From the NCBI GenBank assembly GCA_001770785.1, contig MERZ01000038.1:47534-57604 (forward strand): DNA of 10,071 bases, given 5' to 3'. This DNA is from Burkholderiales bacterium RIFCSPHIGHO2_12_FULL_61_11. Its GTDB lineage: Bacteria > Pseudomonadota > Gammaproteobacteria > Burkholderiales > Burkholderiaceae_C. This document shows, in pieces, positions 1 through 8,896 of the stretch. The notes below the pieces were generated by a model. That model was given only the letters and a program-made list of their open reading frames with translations, had not been told where the DNA came from and did not search any database. The number at the start of each line of letters is the position of its first letter. The stretch's first letter is position 1. A program made the translations under genes and the position numbers.

Positions 1-38
1 ATGGCGTTGTGGTCAAGCCGACTAAAATTGAGCGGTGA
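1..38 (+). CDS. 3' end of an upstream gene (partial, unidentified)
   Basis: An open frame enters the window at base 3 and ends with TGA at 36-38, giving the C-terminal residues [11 protein letters not shown]. Its stop overlaps the GTG start of trmB in the four-base pattern GTGA, typical of translationally coupled genes, which is the main reason to believe the frame is real. Eleven residues are too few to name a family. A different frame opens with ATG at base 1 and stops at 40-42, giving only 13 codons, and has no support. Confidence 0.35.
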   Translation, partial: GVVVKPTKIER

Positions 39-781
39 TTGAAACCCCCTCCCTCCACCCCATCCCTCCCGCCTCGCCGGAAGCCGCTCCCGCTGACGTG
101 AGCCATCCCCGCGCCATCCGCAGTTTTGTTCGGCGCACCGGGCGCACCACCATCGCCCAGGCCAAGGCCTTTGCCGATGTCGGCCCAAAGTTTTTACTTC
201 CTTACAGCGCCGCGCCCGTGGACTTTGCGGCAGTTTTTGGCCGCAGCGCGCCCACCCTCCTGGAGATCGGCTTTGGCATGGGCGAGGCCACGGCGCACAT
301 TGCCGCCCTGATGCCAGAAAAAAACTTCCTGTGCTGCGAGGTCCATACGCCCGGCGTCGGCGCGCTGCTCAAGCGCATTGACGAGCAAGCGCTGACCAAC
401 ATCCGTATTCTGCAGCACGACGCTGTCGAGGTCATCGACAACATGCTGCCGCTGGCCAGCCTGGAAGGTGTTCACATCTTTTTCCCCGACCCCTGGCACA
501 AGAAAAAACACAACAAGCGCCGCCTGATTCAAAGTCCGCTCATTGCCAAGCTGGCAGCGCGCCTCAAACCCGGCGGCACCCTGCACTGCGCGACCGACTG
601 GCAGCCCTATGCCGAGCAAATTCTGGACGTGCTGAGCGCGCAAGCCTTGTTGAAAAATGCCGCGGACGCCGCCAACGGCGGCTATGCCCCCAAGCCCGAT
701 TACCGCCCCCTGACAAAATTCGAAAACCGCGGCATCAAGCTCGGCCACGGCGTTTGGGATGTGGTGTTCACCCGTGTTTGA
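35..781 (+). CDS. trmB: tRNA (guanine-N7-)-methyltransferase TrmB
   Basis: Transfers a methyl group from S-adenosylmethionine to N7 of G46 in the tRNA variable loop, in the cytoplasm. The 248-residue protein has the family landmarks in order: [11 protein letters not shown] near residue 29, the SAM-binding loop LEIGFGMG at 76-83, the signature [15 protein letters not shown] at 149-163, ATDWQPYAE at 186-194, and the C-terminal [10 protein letters not shown]...GHGVWDVVF at 224-245. All match TrmB of E. coli as I recall it. The first 23 or so residues are Pro/Ala-rich and not conserved. The GTG at 35 is preferred because it overlaps the preceding stop by four bases. A second in-frame GTG at 98, just before the conserved part, is possible. 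The Shine-Dalgarno sequence is weak at 35, which fits translational coupling. A pseudouridine synthase gene follows, so both are RNA-modification genes. The function is very secure; the start is less so. Confidence 0.95.
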   Translation: MIETPSLHPIPPASPEAAPADVSHPRAIRSFVRRTGRTTIAQAKAFADVGPKFLLPYSAAPVDFAAVFGRSAPTLLEIGFGMGEATAHIAALMPEKNFLCCEVHTPGVGALLKRIDEQALTNIRILQHDAVEVIDNMLPLASLEGVHIFFPDPWHKKKHNKRRLIQSPLIAKLAARLKPGGTLHCATDWQPYAEQILDVLSAQALLKNAADAANGGYAPKPDYRPLTKFENRGIKLGHGVWDVVFTRV

Positions 782-802
782 AACTTGGCCTCACGCTGTT
801 TT

Positions 803-841
803 TCCACCCTCGCCGTCTGGGAGAGTGCCGGGGTGAGGGCT
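803..841 (-). repeat. GC-rich dispersed repeat, copy A
   Basis: This stretch is a degenerate copy of the repeat at 1808-1850, in the opposite orientation. Over the 26 bases of the core that ends in GGGGTGAGGGC, 22 are identical by eye. Repeats of this look (CCCTCACCCC...CTCTCCC...GAGGG) are common between genes in Burkholderiales and Xanthomonadales. The copy sits between the trmB stop and the conserved part of the pseudouridine synthase gene. It therefore overlaps the apparent 5' end of that gene and confuses its start. It may fold as an imperfect hairpin. No transposase is nearby. Confidence 0.6.
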
Positions 842-1765
842 GCTGCCGGGCCTTCGAGGGCCAAATCCACAGCACAACACGGTCTGACCACTGTCCACGG
901 CGTCAGCCCCAGTTGCGTGGGTTTGCCCGCGGGCCCCTGGCTTACGATCACTGATTTTCTGCAGCAGCGCTTTCCCGCCATCACGCGCGAGGTCTGGCTT
1001 GAGCGAATGCACGGCGGCCTGGTTGTTGATGAATTTGGCACCGCCGTCACACCGGATCGCCCTTACCGTGGTCACATGCGGGTGTACTACTACCGCGCAC
1101 TTGATGATGAGCCACGCGTGCCGTTTGAAGCGAGCGTGCTATTTCAGGACGAGCACCTGGTGGTGGCCGACAAACCGCATTTTTTGCCCGTCACACCGTC
1201 GGGCCAGTACCTGCAGGAAACGCTGCTGGTGCGGCTTAAAAACAGCCTGGGGCTGGACAGCTTGACACCGCTTCACCGCATTGATCGCGAAACGGCTGGC
1301 CTGGTGCTGTTTTCAGTCAACCCGGCCGAGCGCGACGCCTACCAGGCATTGTTCAGGCAGCACGAAGTCACCAAACACTACGAAGCGATTGCGCCAAGGC
1401 GCGAAGGCCTCGGCTTTCCGCTCACGCGCAAAAGCCGGATTGTGCAGGGACAACCCTTCTTTCGGCAATGCGAGGAAGCGGGCGAGTCCAACAGCGAAAC
1501 CCATGTGGATGTGTTGCAGGTCAAAGGCGAGCGGGCGCTGTACGCCTTAAGCCCGGTCACCGAAAAAAAACACCAGTTGCGTGTGCACATGAATGCGCTG
1601 GGCCTGCCCATCCTCAATGACCGGATCTACCCGCCAGTGCAGCCTACGCCTGATGACGACTACCGCTACCCGCTGCAATTGCTGGCGAAATCCATTGCCT
1701 TCAAGGATCCACTGACCGGGCAGTCACGGCAATTTGAAACCCGGCTCAGCTTATTGCTGGGTTGA
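833..1765 (+). CDS. RluA-family RNA pseudouridine synthase
   Basis: Converts uridine to pseudouridine in rRNA or tRNA; the target cannot be read from sequence. The catalytic motif is HRIDRETAG (residues 148-156 from this start), with D151 as the presumed nucleophile, compared with the usual HRLDxxTSG. The second family motif, KKHQLRVHM, is at 245-253. An N-terminal region at about 36-93 (DFLQQRFP...VVYYYR-like) resembles an S4-type RNA-binding segment. It resembles the 23S rRNA U746/tRNA U32 synthase group, but I do not assign rluA or truC. The start is uncertain. The frame is open from TTG at 785, but 785-841 is largely repeat DNA. GTG at 833 has the best Shine-Dalgarno (GGGAG at 819-823), itself inside the repeat. 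Recognisable family sequence starts near 896, and no ATG occurs until 1007. CTG 884 or GTG 917 are other options. The gene lies 3' of trmB on the same strand and converges with maeB. Confidence 0.85.
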   Translation: MRAAAGPSRAKSTAQHGLTTVHGVSPSCVGLPAGPWLTITDFLQQRFPAITREVWLERMHGGLVVDEFGTAVTPDRPYRGHMRVYYYRALDDEPRVPFEASVLFQDEHLVVADKPHFLPVTPSGQYLQETLLVRLKNSLGLDSLTPLHRIDRETAGLVLFSVNPAERDAYQALFRQHEVTKHYEAIAPRREGLGFPLTRKSRIVQGQPFFRQCEEAGESNSETHVDVLQVKGERALYALSPVTEKKHQLRVHMNALGLPILNDRIYPPVQPTPDDDYRYPLQLLAKSIAFKDPLTGQSRQFETRLSLLLG

Positions 1766-1811
1766 AACAGACTTTGCGGATGGGGGCGCGTGATATTGCC
1801 GGCAGTTGCCC

Positions 1812-4163
<2,352 letters not shown>

Positions 4164-4235
4164 GCTGACTGTCTCCTTGGAACCAGTTGACATGTGCATT
4201 GTGCGGCACATTCGCCGTGGCGGCCTGACAAAAAC

Positions 4236-5861
4236 TCAAATATCTTCCGGCACCATCTTGATGGCGCCACATGGGCACTCCGAAACGCAGATGCCGCAAC
4301 CCTTGCAGTAGTCGTAATTGAAGTCAAAGCCCTTGCCGGGGCCGTGCTTGATGACAGCGTTGTCCGGGCAGACGCCATAGCAGTTGTCGCACTCAAAGCA
4401 GTTGCCGCAGGAAAGGCAGCGCCGCGCTTCGAACAGCGCATTGCTTTCATCCAGGCCGCCCTGCACTTCCTCAAAGGTCGATTGCCGCCGGATGATGTCC
4501 AGGATGGGTCGAACGGTCTTGGGCGCGTCGCTGTAGTACCAGGGGTTGAGCATTTCAAAGTCGGCCAACTCGCTCTTGGCCGGAGCGGCATACACGCTGC
4601 CGCGCAGCCAGGCATCAATGTTGCGCGCCGCCTTCTTGCCATGCCCGATGGCCACGGTGACGTTGCGCTCGGCGGGCACCATGTCGCCGCCCGCAAAAAC
4701 GCCGGCGTGGCCGGTCATCATGTTGGCATCGACCCGCACCACGCCGTCCACGACCGCCAGCCCCGGTACGCCTTCGATCAGCGACAAGTCCACGTCCTGA
4801 CCCAGCGCCAGCACCACGGAGTCAGCTTCCAGCGTTTCAAATTCGCCGGTGGGTTGCGGAAAGCCCTTGTCATCGAGCGCCATTTTTTCGACGGTGATGG
4901 ACGACTCTCCCGCCTGCTTGATGGTGGAGAGCCACTTGATCAGCACGCCTTCCTGCAAGGCTTCTTCCACCTCGAAGTCGTGCGCCGGCATTTTCTCGCG
5001 GGTGCGCCGATAGACGATGATGGACTCCGTGGCGCCCAATCGCTTGGCGGTGCGGGCCACGTCGATGGCGGTATTGCCGCCCCCATAGACCACCACCCTG
5101 CGTCCCAGCATGGGCTTGTCCTCGCCCTCCATGGAGCGCAGCACGGCCACGGCATCGAGCACCCTGGCCGAGTCGCCCGCGGGAATAAAGGCGCGCTTGG
5201 CAATGTGCGCGCCGACGGCCAGAAAGACCGCATCGAAGCCGCCCTGCTGCCGGGATTCGAGCACGTTGGCCACTTTGGTGTTGTAGTGAATGCGCACGCC
5301 CAGGTCCACGATGCGCTGCACTTCGGCATCAAGCACCGGGCGCGGCAAGCGGTATTGCGGAATGCCAAAGCGCATCATGCCGCCGGGCAAGGGCCCCGCC
5401 TCATGCACCGTGACCTGGTGGCCCATTCGCGCCAAATGGTAGGCCGCGGAAAGGCCCGAAGGCCCAGCCCCCACCACCAGCACCTTTTTGCCGGATGCAG
5501 TGGCTGCCGGCGCCAATTTCCAGCCCTGCGCGATCGCCTGATCGCCCAGGAAGCGTTCCACCGAATTGATGCCAACGGGCGCATCGAGCTGGCCGCGGTT
5601 GCACGCGCCCTCGCAGCTGTGGTAACAGACGCGGCCCATGATGGCTGGAAACGGGTTGTCCTCGGCGAGCGCGCGCCAGGCTTGCTGGTAGTCGCCGGAC
5701 TCGGCATGAAACAGCCAGGCCTGGATGTTCTCGCCTGCCGGGCACTCGTGATTGCAGGGCGGTATGCGGTTCAGGTAAACCGGGCGTGAGGTGCGCCAGG
5801 AGCCGGTGTGGTTGGCCAGCGAAGTGCCGACGTCGAGCGTGATGGCAAAAGGTTTTTGCAT
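4236..5861 (-). CDS. GltD-like FAD/NAD(P) oxidoreductase fused to a 2[4Fe-4S] ferredoxin domain (electron-transfer subunit of the 2-oxoacid oxidoreductase)
   Basis: Likely passes electrons between the thiamine enzyme and NAD(P). The 541-residue protein has three parts. The N-terminal Fe-S domain, of the kind found in glutamate synthase small subunit and dihydropyrimidine dehydrogenase, carries C36, C40, C79, C83 and C87. The flavoprotein core has the FAD loop VVGAGPSGLSAAY (129-141), a second dinucleotide loop VVYGGGNTAIDVAR (257-270) and VFAGGDMV (388-395). The C-terminal ferredoxin domain has C488-x2-C491-x2-C494-x3-C498-P and C519-x2-C522-x2-C525-x3-C529-P, with extra C482 and C485. AAGGAG lies seven bases before the ATG. 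It follows the beta subunit by 141 bp that contain a palindromic element. No separate PorD-type ferredoxin gene is present, so this fusion probably replaces it. PadH plus PadF of phenylglyoxylate:NAD oxidoreductase is the closest known arrangement I can name. Electron acceptor (NAD or NADP) and direction are inferred. Confidence 0.85.
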   Translation of the reverse strand: MQKPFAITLDVGTSLANHTGSWRTSRPVYLNRIPPCNHECPAGENIQAWLFHAESGDYQQAWRALAEDNPFPAIMGRVCYHSCEGACNRGQLDAPVGINSVERFLGDQAIAQGWKLAPAATASGKKVLVVGAGPSGLSAAYHLARMGHQVTVHEAGPLPGGMMRFGIPQYRLPRPVLDAEVQRIVDLGVRIHYNTKVANVLESRQQGGFDAVFLAVGAHIAKRAFIPAGDSARVLDAVAVLRSMEGEDKPMLGRRVVVYGGGNTAIDVARTAKRLGATESIIVYRRTREKMPAHDFEVEEALQEGVLIKWLSTIKQAGESSITVEKMALDDKGFPQPTGEFETLEADSVVLALGQDVDLSLIEGVPGLAVVDGVVRVDANMMTGHAGVFAGGDMVPAERNVTVAIGHGKKAARNIDAWLRGSVYAAPAKSELADFEMLNPWYYSDAPKTVRPILDIIRRQSTFEEVQGGLDESNALFEARRCLSCGNCFECDNCYGVCPDNAVIKHGPGKGFDFNYDYCKGCGICVSECPCGAIKMVPEDI

Positions 5862-5890
5862 AGTTCAACTCCTTGTGGGACAGGGTTTTT

Positions 5891-5977
5891 GGGGTCAGAG
5901 CCCAAATTTGCGGAGCTCTCGGCTCCCCTGCAGGGTGCGGCGCTTTGCGCCGCAGCGAAATTGGTGTCTGCCCCCAA
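5891..5977. repeat. palindromic REP-like/MITE-like element between beta subunit and flavoprotein genes
   Basis: The ends form an imperfect terminal inverted repeat: GGGGTCAGAGCCCAAATTTG at 5891-5910 against the complement of GCGAAATTGGTGTCTGCCCC (5955-5974). Inside are two hairpins: GGAGC (5912-5916)/GCTCC (5922-5926), and a strong perfect 8-bp stem TGCGGCGC (5936-5943), loop TTT, GCGCCGCA (5947-5954). Motifs of the form TTGGGGTCAGA...CAATTT are familiar from repeats linked to REP-associated tyrosine transposases in proteobacteria; that link is recollection. It carries no gene. In the transcript the hairpins could affect mRNA stability or the relative output of the flavoprotein gene downstream. 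It is not followed by a T-run on either strand, so a terminator is unlikely. Confidence 0.6.
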
Positions 5978-5982
5978 TAACC

Positions 5983-5999
5983 CAAGCTCTGTCCTCAAC
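5983..5999 (+). repeat. 17-bp inverted repeat, copy downstream of the beta subunit gene
   Basis: CAAGCTCTGTCCTCAAC here is the exact reverse complement of GTTGAGGACAGAGCTTG at 7009-7025. It begins three bases past the beta subunit stop codon (6003-6005), on the outside of the gene. A perfect 17-base match about 1 kb apart is not expected by chance, so the two share an origin. Confidence 0.75.
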
Positions 6000-6002
6000 G
6001 AT

Positions 6003-6992
6003 TTAGGCCTCCTGGTCCAGCAGGCCGAAGCGGCGGATATTGCGGTCAGCGATGGCCTGCAGCCTGGCAATGGTTTCGATGTCGGGTTTCGCGCCGAACA
6101 GATGGGCAAAGCGCTTTTGGGGTTTGAGGTAGTCTTCAATCGGCACGCGACGGCGGATTTTCGAAACACCGGTGACTTCGCCGCGCTCGGCTTCGAAGAC
6201 CGGGAAGAAGCCGGTTTCACGCACCAGCCGGGCCAACAGTATGGTGTCGTGCGACGCTGCACCCCAGCCCAGCGGGCAAGGCACAAAGATATGGATGTAG
6301 CGCGCGCCGTGAATCGACATCGCCTTGGTCACCTTGTATTCCAGGTCACGCAGGTCGGCCACGGTGGCGGTGGCGACATAGGGAATTTCGTGCGCCATGG
6401 CGATCCGCGGCAAATTCTTGCCCTGGCCAAACACATTGCCCGGATGCGGCCCCACCGGCATGGTGGTGGCCGTGCGCGCCGCCGGCGGAGTGGCCGACGA
6501 GCGCTGCACACCGGTGTTCATGTAGGCCTCGTTGTCATAGCAGATGTAGAGCACATCGTCATTGCGCTCGAACATGCCCGACAGGCAGATGTCGGTGGTG
6601 CCGCCGTCGCCGCCCTGGGCCACCACGCGCACCTCACTGCGGCCCTTGACGCGCATCGCCGCTGCAATGCCGGTGGCCACGGCGGCGGCATTGCCAAACA
6701 GCGAGTGAATCCACGGCATCTGCCACGACGTTTCGGGGTAAGGAGTGGAAAACACCTCCAGACACCCCGTGGCATTGGCGGCGATCAACTGGCCGTCGGT
6801 CGCTCTCATGGCCGCGTCGATGGCGTAGCGCGCACCCAGCGCCTCGCCGCAACCCTGACAGGCGCGGTGGCCGGAGTTCAGCGAGTTGCTGCGTTCGGTG
6901 TTGGCCTGCACAGTGCGCTGCTCGGGGGCGAGCAGGCGGTTGCCGACGGTGAACGTGCCAGTTTGGTAAAACTTGACGACTGTCTGTTCCAT
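6003..6992 (-). CDS. 2-oxoacid:acceptor oxidoreductase beta subunit (thiamine diphosphate-binding, PorB/PadI-like)
   Basis: Catalytic subunit that binds thiamine diphosphate and one [4Fe-4S] cluster, and decarboxylates a 2-oxoacid to its acyl-CoA together with the alpha subunit. In the 329 residues the cluster ligands are visible as HRACQGCGE (C45, C48), TGC (C77) and VPCPLGW (C239). The cofactor motif is GGDGGTTD at 127-134, continuing to YDNEAYMNTGVQRS at 152-165, the classic pattern for this family. The protein starts with an extension of about 40 residues before the first Cys pair. The ATG at 6992 is preceded by TAAAGGAA with suitable spacing. It lies third in the operon, 69 bp after the alpha gene and 141 bp before the flavoprotein gene. 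Both gaps hold repeat sequence, unlike the tight gamma-alpha junction. Substrate (pyruvate, phenylglyoxylate or another 2-oxoacid) cannot be settled from motifs. Confidence 0.9.
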   Translation of the reverse strand: MEQTVVKFYQTGTFTVGNRLLAPEQRTVQANTERSNSLNSGHRACQGCGEALGARYAIDAAMRATDGQLIAANATGCLEVFSTPYPETSWQMPWIHSLFGNAAAVATGIAAAMRVKGRSEVRVVAQGGDGGTTDICLSGMFERNDDVLYICYDNEAYMNTGVQRSSATPPAARTATTMPVGPHPGNVFGQGKNLPRIAMAHEIPYVATATVADLRDLEYKVTKAMSIHGARYIHIFVPCPLGWGAASHDTILLARLVRETGFFPVFEAERGEVTGVSKIRRRVPIEDYLKPQKRFAHLFGAKPDIETIARLQAIADRNIRRFGLLDQEA

Positions 6993-7008
6993 GACGTTCC
7001 TTTAATCA

Positions 7009-7025
7009 GTTGAGGACAGAGCTTG
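7009..7025 (-). repeat. 17-bp inverted repeat, copy upstream of the beta subunit gene
   Basis: GTTGAGGACAGAGCTTG on the + strand; the exact reverse complement of the copy at 5983-5999. It lies just upstream of the beta subunit ribosome binding site (about 6997-7003), inside the alpha-beta intergenic gap. Confidence 0.75.
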
Positions 7026-7056
7026 TTCGCTTTGCGTCACTGCGGTCTGTCCCGCA
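7014..7056. repeat. hairpin-forming sequence in the alpha-beta intergenic gap
   Basis: GGACAGA (7014-7020) can pair with TCTGTCC (7046-7052) across 25 bases. Alternatively TGCGG (7041-7045) pairs with CCGCA (7052-7056) across a six-base loop. The two structures are mutually exclusive because they share 7052. The sequence looks like another decayed copy of the palindromic repeat type at 5891-5977. Its place just ahead of the beta subunit ribosome binding site means it could influence beta translation, but nothing shows regulation directly. Confidence 0.4.
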
Positions 7057-7061
7057 AGGTC

Positions 7062-8315
7062 TCAGGCTATGCGCGACGACACGGTGCCAATGTCGCGCAA
7101 AATGCCCTCGGCTACCGGCCCCGAGCGGCGCTGCTTTTTCTCGCGATCGAGCACGCGGTTCACGATGCCCCAGTCGATATCCAGGAAGGTCAGCAGTTCG
7201 AGCTTGCCGGCGATGGCGCCCTGCAGCATCTTGTGCAGGGAAGCCTTGGTGATGGCGCGCCCACCCAGGCCCGCAACGACCGACAGCACCGGCTGCGGCC
7301 GGTTGCGCACGGCACTGCGCACATCGCGCGAGACGATGCCGCCAATGCCCACGGCAAAGCATTTTTCGACCACCACGATGCGCTTGGCGTTCGCGGTAGC
7401 GTCACGTATGGCGGAAATCGGAAACGGCCGAAACGAGGTGATGCCGAGCACCCCGATCTTGATGCCCTGTTCGCGCATCTCATCGACGGTGTCCTTGATG
7501 GTGCCCAGCACCGAGCCCAAGGCGATGACGATGGTTTCGGCATCGTCGAGGCGGTAGGGCTTGATGAGGCCGCCCGAATCGCGCCCGAACACCTGCTTGA
7601 ATTCCGCGGCAATCTGAGGCATCAGGTCGAGCGCCTGCAACTGCTTGGCATGCGCCAGATAGCGTACTTCGGTGAAGGCCTCGGGCCCGACCATCGCGCC
7701 CATCGTGACCGGATCATTCGGATCGAGCACCTGGCGCGGCTCGTACGGCGGCAGGTAGCGATCAACCTGCGCCTGCTCCGGCACGTCAATGCGCTCGTAG
7801 GCGTGCGTGAGGATAAAGCCGTCCATGCACACCATCACCGGCAACGACAACTCTTCGGCGATGCGAAAGGCCTGGATATGCAGGTCCAGCGCCTCCTGGT
7901 TGGTCTCGGCGAAAATCTGGAGCCAGCCCGCGTCGCGCATCGACATGCTGTCAGTGTGGTCGTTCCAGATGTTGATGGGCGCGCCAATCGAACGATTCGC
8001 CACCGTCATGACAATCGGCAGACCCAAGCCCGAGGCGTTGTACACCGCCTCCGCCATGAACAGCAACCCCTGGCTGGCAGTGGCCGTGTAGGCGCGCGCG
8101 CCAGCGGCGGAGGTGCCAATGGCCACGCTCAAGGCGGCAAACTCCGACTCCACGTTGATGAACTCGCAGTGGGCCAGTTCGCCCGATTTGACCATCTCGC
8201 CCAAGCCTTCAACAATGTGCGTCTGCGGTGAGATTGGGTAGGCGCAAATGACTTCCGGGCGGCTCAGCGCCACGGCCTGCGCCACGGCAAAGGAACCTTC
8301 GCACTGTTTAAGCAT
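7062..8315 (-). CDS. 2-oxoacid:acceptor oxidoreductase alpha subunit (PorA/PadG-like)
   Basis: Partner of the beta subunit. The N-terminal part (about 1-230) is the pyrimidine-binding transketolase-like domain, and the C-terminal part (about 265-400) is the transketolase C-terminal-like domain. Visible motifs in the 417 residues are AYPISPQTHI at 25-34 (the YPITPS-type loop), NVESEFAA at 54-61 with the glutamates expected to contact the thiamine cofactor, TATASQGLLFMAEA at 77-90, and ANRSIGAPINIWNDHTD at 106-122. R108 falls where the substrate-carboxylate arginine sits in pyruvate:ferredoxin oxidoreductase, by remembered alignment. The ATG at 8315 overlaps the gamma stop codon by eight bases (ATGCTTAA) and has GGTGGAGG just upstream, so gamma and alpha are translationally coupled. 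TGA at 7064-7062 ends the gene. The domain content is clear; the preferred 2-oxoacid is not. Confidence 0.9.
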   Translation of the reverse strand: MLKQCEGSFAVAQAVALSRPEVICAYPISPQTHIVEGLGEMVKSGELAHCEFINVESEFAALSVAIGTSAAGARAYTATASQGLLFMAEAVYNASGLGLPIVMTVANRSIGAPINIWNDHTDSMSMRDAGWLQIFAETNQEALDLHIQAFRIAEELSLPVMVCMDGFILTHAYERIDVPEQAQVDRYLPPYEPRQVLDPNDPVTMGAMVGPEAFTEVRYLAHAKQLQALDLMPQIAAEFKQVFGRDSGGLIKPYRLDDAETIVIALGSVLGTIKDTVDEMREQGIKIGVLGITSFRPFPISAIRDATANAKRIVVVEKCFAVGIGGIVSRDVRSAVRNRPQPVLSVVAGLGGRAITKASLHKMLQGAIAGKLELLTFLDIDWGIVNRVLDREKKQRRSGPVAEGILRDIGTVSSRIA

Positions 8316-8896
8316 GTTGGGCCTCCACCTGTTTTTGCTGTTCCATCACGATGTGATAAGCCTCTCGCGCGGCGGCGATGTTGCCCTGCGCGACGGGACC
8401 CTGAAACTTTTGCTGGATCGCTGCCTGCACGTCTTCCAGGGTGATGAGCCCGCTCAGGGCGGCAAAGGCGCCCAGCAGTGGCACATTCGGCACGGCACGG
8501 TGCACGTGTTTCATGGCCAGTTCGGTGGCGGGAACCGTCAGCAAGCGTTCAGGCTTGAAGTCCTTGACGAATTCGCCCAGGCCCAGCTGGTCATAAGTGC
8601 GGGTGGTGTTGATCAGGATGAAACCGCCCTTTTTCAGGCCACTGAACACTTCCACCTGGTTCAGCAGGGTGGGGGTCCTGAATGATGAGCGCATCGGGCT
8701 CCATGATGGGCTCGCGCAGGCGGATTTCCTTGTCGTCCATGCGGCAAAACGCCACCACCGGCGCACCCGTGCGCTCCGAGCCAAAACTGGGGAAGGCCTG
8801 CGCGTGCCGACCGCCCAGAAATGCCGCGATGGACAACATCTCCGCACCCGTCACCACACCCTGACCGCCGCGTCCGTGAATTCGTACCTCAAACAT
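8308..8896 (-). CDS. 2-oxoacid:acceptor oxidoreductase gamma subunit (PorG/PadE-like), interrupted by a one-base frameshift
   Basis: Gamma subunit of the same complex, needed for assembly and CoA/2-oxoacid chemistry in this family. The start ATG at 8896 opens [19 protein letters not shown], the family N-terminus with its RGxGGQG loop. This frame reads through ALIIQDP (residues 69-75) and then loses similarity, stopping at 8591 after 101 codons. The matching continuation, [19 protein letters not shown], lies in the neighbouring - strand frame and runs to TAA at 8308. Removing one base from the run of five C (+ strand GGGGG, 8671-8675) joins the halves into 195 residues, the usual length. The cause may be a sequencing error, a real mutation, or slippage at CCC-C. 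An ATG at 8965 would add 23 unrelated residues and is rejected. AAAGG lies just before 8896. The gene is first in the operon and overlaps alpha by eight bases. Confidence 0.85.
8671..8675 (-). other. frameshift site: run of five C in the gamma subunit gene
   Basis: On the - strand the codons read CAG GAC CCC, then an extra C, then ACC CTG CTG. Four C would keep the protein in frame (IIQDPTLLNQ); five are present. CCC-C is a sequence at which proline tRNA can slip +1, so recoding is conceivable, but homopolymer error or indel mutation is simpler. Confidence 0.8.

Noticed and set aside
1..42. Short ATG frame at the left edge (13 codons)
   Set aside because: Too short, and a different frame is better supported by the GTGA overlap with trmB.
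1563..1570. Run of eight A in the pseudouridine synthase gene as a possible frameshift site
   Set aside because: The frame is continuous through the conserved KKHQLRVHM motif, so no shift is needed.
4164..4211. Upstream ATG at 4211 as the maeB start
   Set aside because: The ATG at 4163 has an AAGGAG at good distance and begins the conserved region; the extra 16 residues have no support.
4164..4235. A separate sigma-70 promoter for maeB in the 72-bp gap
   Set aside because: A TTGTCA-like hexamer is present but no -10 match occurs at 16-18 bp; not enough to call.
5912..5954. Hairpins as a rho-independent terminator between beta and flavoprotein genes
   Set aside because: Neither hairpin is followed by a T-run on the - strand, and the downstream gene seems to belong to the same operon.
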